From contig JAFRZE010000035.1 of NCBI GenBank assembly GCA_017442735.1, positions 50,871-114,870 on the forward strand: 64,000 bases of DNA, given 5' to 3'. The notes below the pieces were generated by a model. It worked only from the letters and a program-made list of their open reading frames with translations. It had not been told where the DNA came from and ran no database searches. A program made the position numbers and the translations under genes. Position 1 is the first letter of the stretch. Every line of letters starts with the position of its first letter. The stretch is from Bacillota bacterium (lineage in GTDB: Bacteria > Bacillota > Clostridia > Lachnospirales > Bianqueaceae). Below, piece by piece: positions 1 through 9,200 of the stretch.

Positions 1-279
1 GAAGCGGAAAAGCTGGAAGCCAAAGAGCAGGCCGCTGCCGAGCGCGAAGCGCAGAAGGTCGCGGAAAGAGAAGCCAAAGAGAAAGAGCGTGAAGCACAGA
101 AAGCTGCCAACGCCCGCAAACAGGCAGCCAAATCCGTCGGCTCCACTGTTGTCGGCACCGTAGGTCGTGAAGTTGGTAAATCCATCTTCGGCAAATTCGG
201 TTCCTTCGGAAAACTCCTGGGCGGCAACCTGGGCGCTTCCCTTGGACGTAACCTGCTGGGGATCCTGTTCAAGAAATAA
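1..279 (+). CDS. C-terminal tail of a HerA-like (DUF853) ATPase, 5' end outside window
   Basis: Frame 1 is open from the first base and stops with TAA at 277-279, giving 92 residues. The first half is a charged, helix-forming stretch rich in E, A, K and R. The second half is a Gly-rich basic tail with GREVGKSIFGKFGSFGK-type repeats. A charged coil followed by a Gly/Lys/Arg-rich tail is how HerA-like DUF853 helicases of Firmicutes end, from recollection of the family. The catalytic ATPase core lies outside the window, so the call rests on the tail only. A strong terminator follows directly. It could instead be another protein with a glycine-rich tail. Confidence 0.55.
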   Translation, partial: EAEKLEAKEQAAAEREAQKVAEREAKEKEREAQKAANARKQAAKSVGSTVVGTVGREVGKSIFGKFGSFGKLLGGNLGASLGRNLLGILFKK

Positions 280-296
280 GCCCATTCCTATGTAAC

Positions 297-330
297 AAAA
301 GAGGCCACGGCATAAGCTGTGGCCTCTTTT
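297..330 (+). terminator. Rho-independent terminator after the HerA-like gene
   Basis: AAAAGAGGCCAC (297-308) pairs perfectly with GTGGCCTCTTTT (319-330) around a 10-nt loop. The A- and T-runs at the two ends let it work in both directions. Confidence 0.9.
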
Positions 331-339
331 AGTTAAAAC

Positions 340-697
340 AATCTGGGCTTATTCTCATGTTTTTTCTTATCCACCCCAACCCTTTGGGGATCCCCAACCT
401 TCTGGGGAAGATAGTGCATTTTTCAGCCTCGCCGCCCAGTACATTTTTGCATTATTGGGCGGTGTGTCAATTTGACGAGCTATCTTCTCCAATCCCTGGG
501 CGAGAAGAGTCTTCTTTCTTCTATCTCACCCAGAGATTTCTATAAATGAAAGTCTCGTTTGGGCGAAAAGCTTTCTTTAAAGACTATCCTTTCCAATCCC
601 TGGGCAAGATAGCTCGTCCGGTTGATATCTCATCCAAAAAACACAGGGACTTTTGGGTGGAGGAGCAAGAAAAAAAGCTAGACGCCCCAAAAGACTG
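340..697 (-). repeat. Dispersed inverted-duplication element, copy A
   Basis: First of four related copies; the others are at 23348-23689, 28872-29212 and 44981-45312. Read on the minus strand it starts AGTCTTTTGGGGCG and ends ATAAGCCCAGATT. It contains GACGAGCTATCTT at 474-486 and its reverse complement at 606-618, so the two halves are inverted relatives of each other. Hairpins include GCCGCCCA with TGGGCGG (near 431-462) and TCTTCTC with GAGAAGA around a conserved CCAGGGATTGG loop. This copy has an extra 18 bp in the CCCCAA/TTGGGG hairpin near 385-405. It fills the space between the HerA-like terminator and the stop codon of the convergent DUF2804 gene. No protein-coding gene is called here. 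Confidence 0.9.
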
Positions 698-733
698 ACA
701 GAACCGCTTTTCACAGGGATTCTCGGAAAAGAT

Positions 734-1768
734 TCAGTATTTATTGTGCACTTTCTCCGCGAAGCACATGACATTTTTGATCGTCAGGATCGTGCCGTCG
801 TCCAGCGTCAGCGAGCCGCTCATGCGGCCGAAGACCTGGTGCTGGTCAGAAACGATGACCTTGAAATCAAGCTTGGCCGCCCGGTCGATCACCGGCTCGA
901 ACGTCATCTCGAAGCGGTGATCGGAAGAAGTGAACTTCCATGGCTTCATGATATCATCCGGCGGGATCACGAAAGTGATGTCGTCCAGCTTGTGGATCTT
1001 GCCTTTATAGAAGATGACATTTTCGGTGGCGGCTTTCGTGTTGCCGAAGCCGTACCCGATATTCCAGCCAAGGCTTTCAGGTCCATCCGCGGTTTCGATC
1101 GTGCAGTTGCCCGAGCCCCAGAACCAAGTGTTGTCATAGGTCCAGACGCCGCGGCCCCAGTCGAGGGTACCATAGTCGGTCGCCGGATCGAATTCATACC
1201 GCTGGCCGTCATATTCCATCCAGCCGCTGGCCTTCATGCAGTTGATCTTCTGGTTATAGTAGAATGCATGTTTTTTGTCCCATGGCGTGGCGATGACCAT
1301 GGATTCCATGGGTGGCTGCTCGAGGGTGATATCGCAGTCGAAGGGCTTGCCGTCACAGAAACTCTCAAAGTGACAGGTGATCCGGCGCTGTCCGGAGGAA
1401 GGCGCGAAGCGCATCTTAAGTCGCTTGTCCTCATAGACGGTGTCACCGGCGGAGCTGTCTTCCGGCAGCTTCAACTTACCCATGGGGAAAACATTCAGCA
1501 CCGTCTCGGTATGCTCCCAGGATTTCTCTCCGAATTTTAACAACGATACCGACTGCAGGCCGACATATCCGTCATCGGAGATCGTGAAGGCTCCGGCGAA
1601 CTTGTCTGAGAGCACCAGATAATAATCCCATTCCTTGATGCGAAAAGCCGGCGCCTTGATCATGCTCCGGCGATACTGCTGCACCTGACTTCTGGACCAG
1701 CCGGGCTCACGAAGCTCTCCCTTCGAGTCCAACAGCAGCTGATGATTCGTCACTTCATGATTGCGCAT
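734..1768 (-). CDS. DUF2804 domain-containing protein
   Basis: 344 residues spanning the whole family length, with no signal peptide or membrane segment. The family hallmark DWGRGVW lies at about residues 203-209, followed by a Trp-rich NTWFWGSG stretch and a GWNIGYGFG-type segment. The N-terminal half is rich in beta strands (WDYYLVLSDKFAGAF near 47-61). The biochemical function of DUF2804 is not established; proteins of this type appear to be beta-rich and may bind a lipophilic ligand, which is inference. It is the last gene of a long minus-strand run, 14 bp after the dipeptidase gene. Its stop codon lies 37 bp from repeat copy A. Family assignment is firm, role unknown. Confidence 0.85.
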   Translation of the reverse strand: MRNHEVTNHQLLLDSKGELREPGWSRSQVQQYRRSMIKAPAFRIKEWDYYLVLSDKFAGAFTISDDGYVGLQSVSLLKFGEKSWEHTETVLNVFPMGKLKLPEDSSAGDTVYEDKRLKMRFAPSSGQRRITCHFESFCDGKPFDCDITLEQPPMESMVIATPWDKKHAFYYNQKINCMKASGWMEYDGQRYEFDPATDYGTLDWGRGVWTYDNTWFWGSGNCTIETADGPESLGWNIGYGFGNTKAATENVIFYKGKIHKLDDITFVIPPDDIMKPWKFTSSDHRFEMTFEPVIDRAAKLDFKVIVSDQHQVFGRMSGSLTLDDGTILTIKNVMCFAEKVHNKY

Positions 1769-1782
1769 AAGTTCTTCCTTTC

Positions 1783-2328
1783 TTAGCGGACCCTGAGAGG
1801 GAAATCCCCCGCTTTAACAATCTCATAAACGATCTGATCGTGAAAATGCCACCACTCGCCGAAGTAAGCGTTGAAGCCGGCATTTTTCATCGTCTCTTCC
1901 AAAAAGAGCACGTTCGAGCGCGCCGCAGCCGACGCCTGTGAATAATCCCGGTTGGCACGCTCGGAGAAATCGTCAAATTCCGACGGCATCTCCACGTCCT
2001 TACCGGTGGAAAGATCCACCAGCGTCACATCGACGGTATTACCGCGGCTGTGCTTGGAAAAACCTTTGTAGGGATCCGCGACATAGTCGTCGTTCGGCAT
2101 CAGTTCCCACATGAGAAACTGTGCCGCCGGATCCCGCCAGGCATCCCAGATCTTCAGCGAGAAACCTCTGGCTTTGACAGCTTCCTGCGCCGCGGCCAGC
2201 TTTTTTACCGTGCCGTACCTTAGCCAGGCGTCCTGATAGGTATAGATCGGCCGGCCCAGAAAGTTATCCGTGCCGGCGTATTTCAGATCGATCCGGATAT
2301 CCGGAATATAATCCGGTATCCGGACCAT
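1783..2328 (-). CDS. D-alanyl-D-alanine dipeptidase, VanX/DdpX type (peptidase M15D)
   Basis: Predicted zinc dipeptidase that cleaves D-Ala-D-Ala. From the ATG at 2328 the protein has 181 residues. The M15D signature SKHSRGNTVD (about residues 91-100) supplies zinc ligands His93 and Asp100. GEWWHF supplies the catalytic Glu158 and third ligand His161. Arg in the DAWRDP segment matches the conserved substrate-side arginine. An alternative TTG start at 2343 would overlap the upstream dehydratase stop by 8 bp; neither start has a good ribosome-binding site. No signal peptide, so cytosolic. No vanA, vanH or vanRS neighbours are present, so a role in D-Ala-D-Ala turnover is more likely than glycopeptide resistance. 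Confidence 0.88.
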   Translation of the reverse strand: MVRIPDYIPDIRIDLKYAGTDNFLGRPIYTYQDAWLRYGTVKKLAAAQEAVKARGFSLKIWDAWRDPAAQFLMWELMPNDDYVADPYKGFSKHSRGNTVDVTLVDLSTGKDVEMPSEFDDFSERANRDYSQASAAARSNVLFLEETMKNAGFNAYFGEWWHFHDQIVYEIVKAGDFPLRVR

Positions 2329-2335
2329 TGTTTCA

Positions 2336-4081
2336 TCAGTCAAGATCCAGATACGCTCCCTTCATGGGCGACGCCGCCAGCTTCGCGAACATGCGAAGCA
2401 GCCCCTTCGGATATTTGACCGGCTTCGGCTGCCAGTTTTTCTTTCTTTCCGCCAGTACGGCCGCCACCTCTTCCGGGGTCTTCTCCTCGCCCGCGATGCC
2501 CACGATCTCCAGCACGCGTTCCTTCACATCCAGCCGGATCAGGTCTCCTTCCTCCACCAGCGCGATGGGCCCTCCGGCCTGCGCTTCCGGCGATACATGT
2601 CCGATCACCGGACCGGTCGAAGCACCGGAGAAACGTCCGTCCGTGATCAGTGCGATCGTCCGTCCAAGTTCCTTGTCAGACGAGATCGCTTCGGACGTAT
2701 AGAACATTTCCGGCATTCCGGAACCCTTCGGACCTTCATAGCGGATAAAGACCGCGTCTCCGGGCTGCACCTTATGATGCAGGACCGCGTCGATACATTC
2801 TTCTTCACTATCAAACGGACGTGCCCTCAGCACGGCCTTGAACATTTCCTTCGGACAGGCCGTATGCTTGATGACCGCGCCTTCCGGCGCCAGATTGCCC
2901 TTCAGAACAGCGATGGAACCATCCGTTCCGAGCGGCTTCTCATACGGCCGGATGATATCTTCCTTTGTCAGGTGGATACCGCAGCGCTCATTTGCCGCGT
3001 CCAGCCACTGCTGACATCTCTCGTAGAAACCGTTTTCCTTCAGTTCGGCGAGGTTCTCGCCCAGCGTCTTGCCGGTAATGGTCATGGCATCCAGGTGAAG
3101 AACGTCTTTGATCTCTTCCATGATGGCAGGCACGCCGCCGGCATAGTAGAAGAATTCCGCCGGCCAGCGTCCGGCCGGACGCAGATCCAGCAGATAATGC
3201 ATGCCTCTGTGCAGCCGGTCGAAGGTATCGCCGTCGATCGTGATCCCCAGTTCATGGGCTACCGCCGGCAGATGCAGCAGCGTGTTCGTGGATCCGGAGA
3301 TCGCGGCGTGGACGAGAATGGCATTTTCGAAGCTGTCCATCGTCAGCAGCTTCGAAGGCCGCATGGAATCATCACCAGCGATCTCCACCGCCCGTTTCCC
3401 GGCGCGATAAGCGTAATCCAAAAGGTCCGGGCTCGTCGCCGGAAGCAGCGCACTTCCGGGAAGAGAAAGTCCCAGAGCTTCCGCCATGATCTGCATGGTA
3501 GAGGCGGTCCCGATGAACGAACAGGCGCCGCAGCTCGGGCATGCGTTGTGCTTGGCCCATGCCAGACGGTCCGCGTCGATCTCGCCGCGCTCGTATTTCG
3601 CCGAATACATGCCGAGCTGTTCCAGCGTTAAAAGTTCCGGTCCTGCCGCCATGGTGCCGCCGGTCATGACGACCGATGGAATATCCACGCGGCAAAGGCC
3701 CATGAGATTGCCCGGCATCCCCTTGTCACAGCTGGCGATATATACGCCCGCGTCGAAGGGCGTGGCCAGCGCCTGGAACTCGATGGCATCCGCGATGATC
3801 TCCCGGCTGGCCAGCGAGTAGTTGATCCCGTCTGTGCCCTGGCTCTCGCCGTCGCACATGTCCGTGCAGAAATACCTCGCTCCGTGGCCGCCTGCTTCAG
3901 CCACGCCGCGCCTTGCCTCTTCCACCAGTTTATTAAGGTGGCCCGATCCGGGATGGCTGTCACCAAATGTGCTCTCTATAAAGACCTGCGGTTTTCCAAG
4001 GTCTTCCGGTTTCCAGCCGGTCCCGATCCGAAGCGGATCCAGTTCCGGCGCAAGTTCTCTCATTCTCTGGCTAGTCAGCAT
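2336..4081 (-). CDS. IlvD/Edd family dehydratase (dihydroxy-acid or sugar-acid dehydratase)
   Basis: Iron-sulfur dehydratase that removes water from 2,3-dihydroxy acids, either in branched-chain amino acid synthesis (IlvD) or sugar-acid breakdown. I start it at the ATG at 4081 because GGAGGGG lies just upstream of it; the upstream GTG (4096) would place that site inside the gene. From there it has 581 residues. Candidate cluster cysteines are in SCDKGMPG (C118) and CPSCGAC (C181, C184, C187). Conserved YSLASREIIADAIEF, GGTMAAGPE and SGSTNTLLHLPA segments match the family. No other ilv genes are nearby, so a sugar-acid substrate is quite possible. Family certain, substrate not. Confidence 0.85.
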   Translation of the reverse strand: MLTSQRMRELAPELDPLRIGTGWKPEDLGKPQVFIESTFGDSHPGSGHLNKLVEEARRGVAEAGGHGARYFCTDMCDGESQGTDGINYSLASREIIADAIEFQALATPFDAGVYIASCDKGMPGNLMGLCRVDIPSVVMTGGTMAAGPELLTLEQLGMYSAKYERGEIDADRLAWAKHNACPSCGACSFIGTASTMQIMAEALGLSLPGSALLPATSPDLLDYAYRAGKRAVEIAGDDSMRPSKLLTMDSFENAILVHAAISGSTNTLLHLPAVAHELGITIDGDTFDRLHRGMHYLLDLRPAGRWPAEFFYYAGGVPAIMEEIKDVLHLDAMTITGKTLGENLAELKENGFYERCQQWLDAANERCGIHLTKEDIIRPYEKPLGTDGSIAVLKGNLAPEGAVIKHTACPKEMFKAVLRARPFDSEEECIDAVLHHKVQPGDAVFIRYEGPKGSGMPEMFYTSEAISSDKELGRTIALITDGRFSGASTGPVIGHVSPEAQAGGPIALVEEGDLIRLDVKERVLEIVGIAGEEKTPEEVAAVLAERKKNWQPKPVKYPKGLLRMFAKLAASPMKGAYLDLD

Positions 4082-4111
4082 AACGGTCCCCTCCACAGGA
4101 CGGACGTACTC

Positions 4112-4396
4112 TTAATCTTCCATCTCCTCTTCCATCAGCGATTCATAATAGGTGCTGACGCGGTCAAATTCTTCATCGTCATCGATCGTGGAAAGCTCGA
4201 TATCGTCGCCGTTTTCGGTATACTCATAGAGGTATTCGTCCTCGCCGAGCGTATCGTCCGCCTCGATAATGGAAAGGACCATATATTTCTTTCCTTCAAA
4301 CTCGAATTCATCGAGGATCGCGTATTCGTCTTCTCCGCCTTCATCGTTCGGGATAAAGATGGTATCTACTTCAAAACCCAGCTGCTCGTCACTCAT
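4112..4396 (-). CDS. DUF1292 domain-containing protein (YrzB-like)
   Basis: A 94-residue, very acidic small protein with the DUF1292 pattern: an early EVDTIFIPNDEG segment, then DEFEFEGKKYMVLSIIE, then a DEYLYEYTENGDDIELSTIDDDEEFDRV segment broken by acidic residues. A good AAGGAGA site precedes the ATG. It sits between aminopeptidase P and the dehydratase in the same direction. The family is conserved in Firmicutes, often near yrrK/ruvX; its function is not defined. No catalytic residues can be named. Confidence 0.88.
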   Translation of the reverse strand: MSDEQLGFEVDTIFIPNDEGGEDEYAILDEFEFEGKKYMVLSIIEADDTLGEDEYLYEYTENGDDIELSTIDDDEEFDRVSTYYESLMEEEMED

Positions 4397-4420
4397 GATG
4401 TTGTCTCCTTATGTTGTTTT

Positions 4421-6223
4421 TTATAAAGGCCGCGTGATCTCGGCCAGGAACGCCCTGTGCTCTTCATCAAGCAAAGGCGCAACCTTCTCATAAACGGTCC
4501 GGTGATACTCATCCACCCAATGGGTCTCCTCGGGTGTGAGCATCTCTTTCACGATGGCTTCCCGCTCATACGGGCAGTAGGTGATCGCTTCCAGACGGAA
4601 GAATTTCCCCCACTCGTTCTCCGTATGAGGCATGACCATGACCAGGTTCTCGATCCGCACGCCGAACTTGCCGGTAGGATAGAAGCCCGGCTCATCGGAG
4701 ATGATCATCCCCGGCACCAGCTTGATCCTGTTCAGGCCAAAGGAAATGTTCTGCGGCCCCTCATGCACGGAAAGCACGAAGCCCACACCGTGGCCGGTGC
4801 CGTGCTTGTAATCGAGGCCCTTGTCCCACAGCGGTTTTCTGGCCAGAACATCCAGATTCGTCCCGGTGATGCCTTCCTTGAAGATGGCGTGCCCGAGCTG
4901 CAGATGTCCCTTCAGGACCAGCGTATAGGCTTCCTTCATCTCGTCGGTCAGCGGTCCGCAGGCGATAGTACGGGTGATGTCCGTGGTGCCTTCCATGTAC
5001 TGCGCGCCGGAGTCCACCAGCAGGAATCCTTCCGGTTTGATCGTCGCGCATTCCGGGCGCTCCGGCTTGTAATGCACGATAGCGCCGTTGGGACCGTAGC
5101 CGGCGATCGTCTCGAAGCTGATCCCCAGCGCGTTCTCCTGGCTGCGGCGTTTCGCGTCCAGCCAGTCGGCATAGTCGCATTCCGTGAGATCATCCGCCGC
5201 GTGATCCTTAATATATTTGAGAAGCTGCACCATGACCGCGCCGTCCTTCACATGCGCCTTGCGAACGTTCTCCTGCTCGGTCTGGTTCTTCACAGCCTTC
5301 ATCATAATGACGGCGTCGGTCTCTTCCTTCACCATGTCCCACGAAGTGGGGATGCTCTCCACCAGGAGCTGGTTGATAAAGCGAAGATCCAGGTCGATGC
5401 GGATCTTTTTGCCTTCCGGCTTCTTCGCTTCGATCTGTGCCATATATGCGAGCAGATCGCCGTATCCACGGACCGTAACGCCGTCTTCTGCCAGGGCGTT
5501 TTTCATCTCTTCCGTCACCTTCACGGGTTCGATGAACAGATCACAGTTGTCAAGGCCTACCAGGGTAAAGGCATAAGCCACCGGGGTATCATGGATATCG
5601 TCACCGCGGAAATTCAGCAGCCACGCGCTGGATTCCAGCGAGGCGACCAGATAATAATCCGCTTTCTTCTTTTCCAGATGTTCCCGCACTCTTCCGATCT
5701 TTTCCTTGCGGCTCTCGCCGGCATAGGAGGCCGGGAAGTCCCAGATGGGGGCATCCGGAAGGCTCGGACGTCCTTCCCAGATCATGCCTACCAGATCTTC
5801 CTGGCAGCTTAACTTCAGATCCTTTTCCTTCATCTTGGCCTTCAGCATCTGCGCCTGTGAAAAACCGATCGTCCGCCCGTCGATACCGATCGTACCATTC
5901 GCGGGAGTCTCGGCCAGCGCCCAGTCATCCCAGGTGGGCACGCCGGGTTCGCCCATTTTCATGAGCGTAACGCCCGTGCCGGCCAGCTGTGTCTCGCCCT
6001 GCAGGAAATATCGTCCGTCGACCCAGCAGGCGGCTTTGTCCTTTGTCACGACGACCGTACCGGCTGAACCGGTGAAGCCGCTGATATACGCTCTGGCTCT
6101 CCAGTACTCCGCGACATATTCGCTCTGATGCGCGTCGCTGGAAAGGACGACATAGGTATCCATGCCTTTCTCGGCCATCAGGGCCTGCAGCGCTTTTACT
6201 CTCTCCGGAACACTTTTATTCAT
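4421..6223 (-). CDS. Aminopeptidase P family metallopeptidase (M24B)
   Basis: Predicted cytosolic dimetal Xaa-Pro aminopeptidase that removes an N-terminal residue before proline. At 600 residues it is the long three-domain form: two creatinase-like N-terminal domains (about 1-310) followed by a pita-bread catalytic domain (about 315-560). All five metal ligands are visible: Asp404 and Asp415 (VDSGAQY...TTDITRT), His478 (HGTGHGVG), Glu511 (ISDEPGFY) and Glu525 (VRIENL). The ATG is preceded by AGGAGAAAG. It begins 12 bp after the PurL stop, so the two are probably co-transcribed although unrelated in function. Confidence 0.93.
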   Translation of the reverse strand: MNKSVPERVKALQALMAEKGMDTYVVLSSDAHQSEYVAEYWRARAYISGFTGSAGTVVVTKDKAACWVDGRYFLQGETQLAGTGVTLMKMGEPGVPTWDDWALAETPANGTIGIDGRTIGFSQAQMLKAKMKEKDLKLSCQEDLVGMIWEGRPSLPDAPIWDFPASYAGESRKEKIGRVREHLEKKKADYYLVASLESSAWLLNFRGDDIHDTPVAYAFTLVGLDNCDLFIEPVKVTEEMKNALAEDGVTVRGYGDLLAYMAQIEAKKPEGKKIRIDLDLRFINQLLVESIPTSWDMVKEETDAVIMMKAVKNQTEQENVRKAHVKDGAVMVQLLKYIKDHAADDLTECDYADWLDAKRRSQENALGISFETIAGYGPNGAIVHYKPERPECATIKPEGFLLVDSGAQYMEGTTDITRTIACGPLTDEMKEAYTLVLKGHLQLGHAIFKEGITGTNLDVLARKPLWDKGLDYKHGTGHGVGFVLSVHEGPQNISFGLNRIKLVPGMIISDEPGFYPTGKFGVRIENLVMVMPHTENEWGKFFRLEAITYCPYEREAIVKEMLTPEETHWVDEYHRTVYEKVAPLLDEEHRAFLAEITRPL

Positions 6224-6234
6224 TGATCTTTCTC

Positions 6235-9200
6235 CTATCTAAAGTACGCGACACCGTTCTCGATGATCTTCTGATCCTTGTTGCCGTATATGTTCTTCGC
6301 GACATTGTCGCCGATTCGCTCGGAATGGCCCATCTTGCCCAGGACGCGGCCGTCCGGGGAGGTGATGCCTTCGATCGCCCACATGGATCCGTTCGGGTTG
6401 TAGGGAATGTTCATGGAAGGCTTGCCCTCCAGGTCCACATACTGGGTCGCGATCTGACCGTTCTTCTTCAGCTGTTCCAATACTTCAGTCGGCGCGACGA
6501 ACCGGCCTTCTCCGTGGGAGACCGCGATCGTATGGATGTCGCCGGCCTTGGAACCGTACAGCCAGGGTGAAAGTGTGGACGTCACACGGGTATTCACCAT
6601 GCAGGAAATATGACGGCCGACCGAGTTGTAGGTCAGGGTAGGCTGGTCTTCGCGAAGCGGAAGGATCCTGCCGTAAGGCACCAGACCCAGTTTGATCAGC
6701 GCCTGGAAACCATTGCAAATACCCAGTGCCAGACCATCGCGCTCTTCAAGGAGTTTCATCGTAGCTTCGCGGATGCGGTCATTGGAGAAGACCGTCGCGA
6801 TAAACTTACCGGAACCTTCCGGCTCGTCGCCGGCGGAGAAACCGCCGGAAAGCATCAGGATCTGAGCCTGGGAAAGACGTTTCACGATCTCTTCCACCGA
6901 CTCCTGGATATCCGAAGAAGTCAGGTTGCGAAGGACGAAAACGTCCGGCTCGGCTCCCGCCAGATAGAAGGCGCGGCCTGTATCATATTCACAGTTCGTG
7001 CCGGGGAAGACCGGGATGAATACCCTGGGCTTCGCCGTACGAACGCCGGTATAGACATGTTTTTTCTCCGGAGTAAAGAGCGGGACACCTCCCGTCTCCT
7101 GCGGTTCCTCAGTCTGCGTTTTGTAGACACGCTCGAGGGTATGGTTGTAACCTTCTTCGGCATCGGAAAGAAGGATCTCCTCCTCACCGAGCCTCAGGGC
7201 CGGCTCTTCCGTTACGCGGCCGAGGATCACGGCCGGGACGCTGATGCCGCTCTCCAGCGGATCGAGCCAGGAAATGTCGTCTGTCTCCACGACCAGCGAA
7301 CCGTACACAGGCGCTGTGAACAGAAGGTCTTTCACAGCATCCGTGAACGCAACGCCCAAACCGTTTCCGATCGCCATCTTGAACACGGCCTCGATGATAC
7401 CGCCGGCCGTCACGGCATAAGCGGATTTCACCCGGCCTTCCTTCATCTTCGGAAGAAGCAGGTCATAGATAGCTTTCGCTTTTCCATAATCCGGTGAAAG
7501 ATCTTCCTTCAGTCCGGGCGTCAGATAAACGAGTACGTTTCCGGCCGCTTTCAGCTCGGGCGTGATGACATCATCCGTTTTAACCGTGTCCACCGCCAGG
7601 CTGACCAGGGTGGGAGGAACATCGATCTCATTGAAGGATCCGCTCATGGAATCCTTGCCGCCGATGGACGGCAGTCCAAAGGCCTGCTGCGCCACATAGC
7701 CGCCGAGCAGCGCCGCGAAGGGCTTGCCCCAGCGGGTGGGATCTTCGGTCATGCGCTCGAAGAATTCCTGGAAGGTGAACCGGATCTTCTTATAGTCCGC
7801 GCCAGCCGCGACGGTCTTCGCGACAGATTCCATGACCGCGTAGGAGGCGCCATGGAACGGGCTCCAGGACGAAACATAGGGATCATAGCCATAGGCCATG
7901 GTCGAAGCGGTCTTGGTCTCCCCGTACAGCACCGGAATCTTGGCTGCCATGGTCTGGATAGGCGTCTTCTGGTACTTGCCGCCGAAGGGCATCAGGACCG
8001 TCGACGCGCCGATCGTCGAGTCGAACATCTCGACCAGTCCGCGCTGCGAGCAGACGGAAAGATCGGAAACGATCCTCCGGACGCCTTCTGCGAACGATCC
8101 GGCCTTGGCTGCTTTTTCCGGTACGGAAAGAGGCAGTGTGTTTTCCGGCGCGGTCACTTTGACTTTCGTATAGCTCTTGGCGCCGTTGGTATCGATAAAG
8201 GACCTCGCCATATCCACGATGCTCTGCCCTCTCCAGTAAAGTTTCAGACGGGGTTCTTCGGTCACGACGGCGACTTTCGTCGTCTCGAGGTTTTCCTCGG
8301 AAGCAAGACGCATGAATTCATCCGCGTCCTTTTCTTCCACGACGACCGCCATCCGTTCCTGCGATTCGCTGATGGCCAGTTCCGTACCGTCGAGGCCGGC
8401 ATATTTCTTAGGAACAAGGTCCAGGTCGACTTTCAGGCCTGCCGCCAGCTCACCGATGGCTACGCATACGCCGCCGGCACCGAAGTCGTTGCAGATCTTG
8501 ATAAGATGAGCCGCTTCGGGACGCCGGAAAAGTCTCTGCAGCTTCCGCTCGGTCGGCGCGTTGCCCTTTTGGACTTCCGCTCCGCAGGTCGTGATGGACT
8601 CTTCCGTATGCGCCTTGGAAGAACCGGTGGCGCCGCCGATGCCGTCACGTCCGGTCCGGCCGCCCAGCAGAATGATCACGTCGCCCGGCTCGGCCTTTTC
8701 TCTCTTGACATTTTTGACAGGGGCCGCCGCCATGACCGCACCGAGTTCCATATGTTTGGCGACATAGCCGGGATGATAGATCTCCCGGACATAGCCGGTC
8801 GTCAGACCGATCTGGTTTCCGTAGGAGCTGTAGCCGTGCGCCGCCTCGCGGGCGATCTTGCGCTGCGGCAGTTTGCCCGGGATCGTATCTTTGATATGGG
8901 CTGTGGGATCCGCGCCGCCGGTGATCCGCATAGCCTGATAGACATAGCTTCTTCCGGAAAGCGGGTCACGGATCGCGCCGCCCAGACAGGTGGCCGCGCC
9001 GCCGAAGGGCTCGATCTCCGTGGGATGGTTATGGGTCTCATTCTTGAACATTAACAGCCAGTCTTCCGTGACGCCGTTCACGTCCACCGGGATCACGATA
9101 CTGCAGGCATTGATCTCATCCGATTTTTCCTGATCGGCAAGGCCGCCCTGCGCTTTGATCTCACGCATGGCCGCCAGCGCGATATCCATCAGACAGACGG

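Noticed and set aside
357..545. Small protein genes inside the dispersed repeats
   Set aside because: The frames lack ribosome-binding sites, starts are not conserved, and variation follows hairpin pairing. Kept only as an observation.
653..1540. Long open frame opposite DUF2804
   Set aside because: It mirrors a clear family member on the other strand and has no domain or start signal; a product of GC-rich codon use.
4457..5812. 451-codon frame opposite aminopeptidase P
   Set aside because: Antisense to a protein with all five metal ligands; no family similarity or ribosome-binding site.
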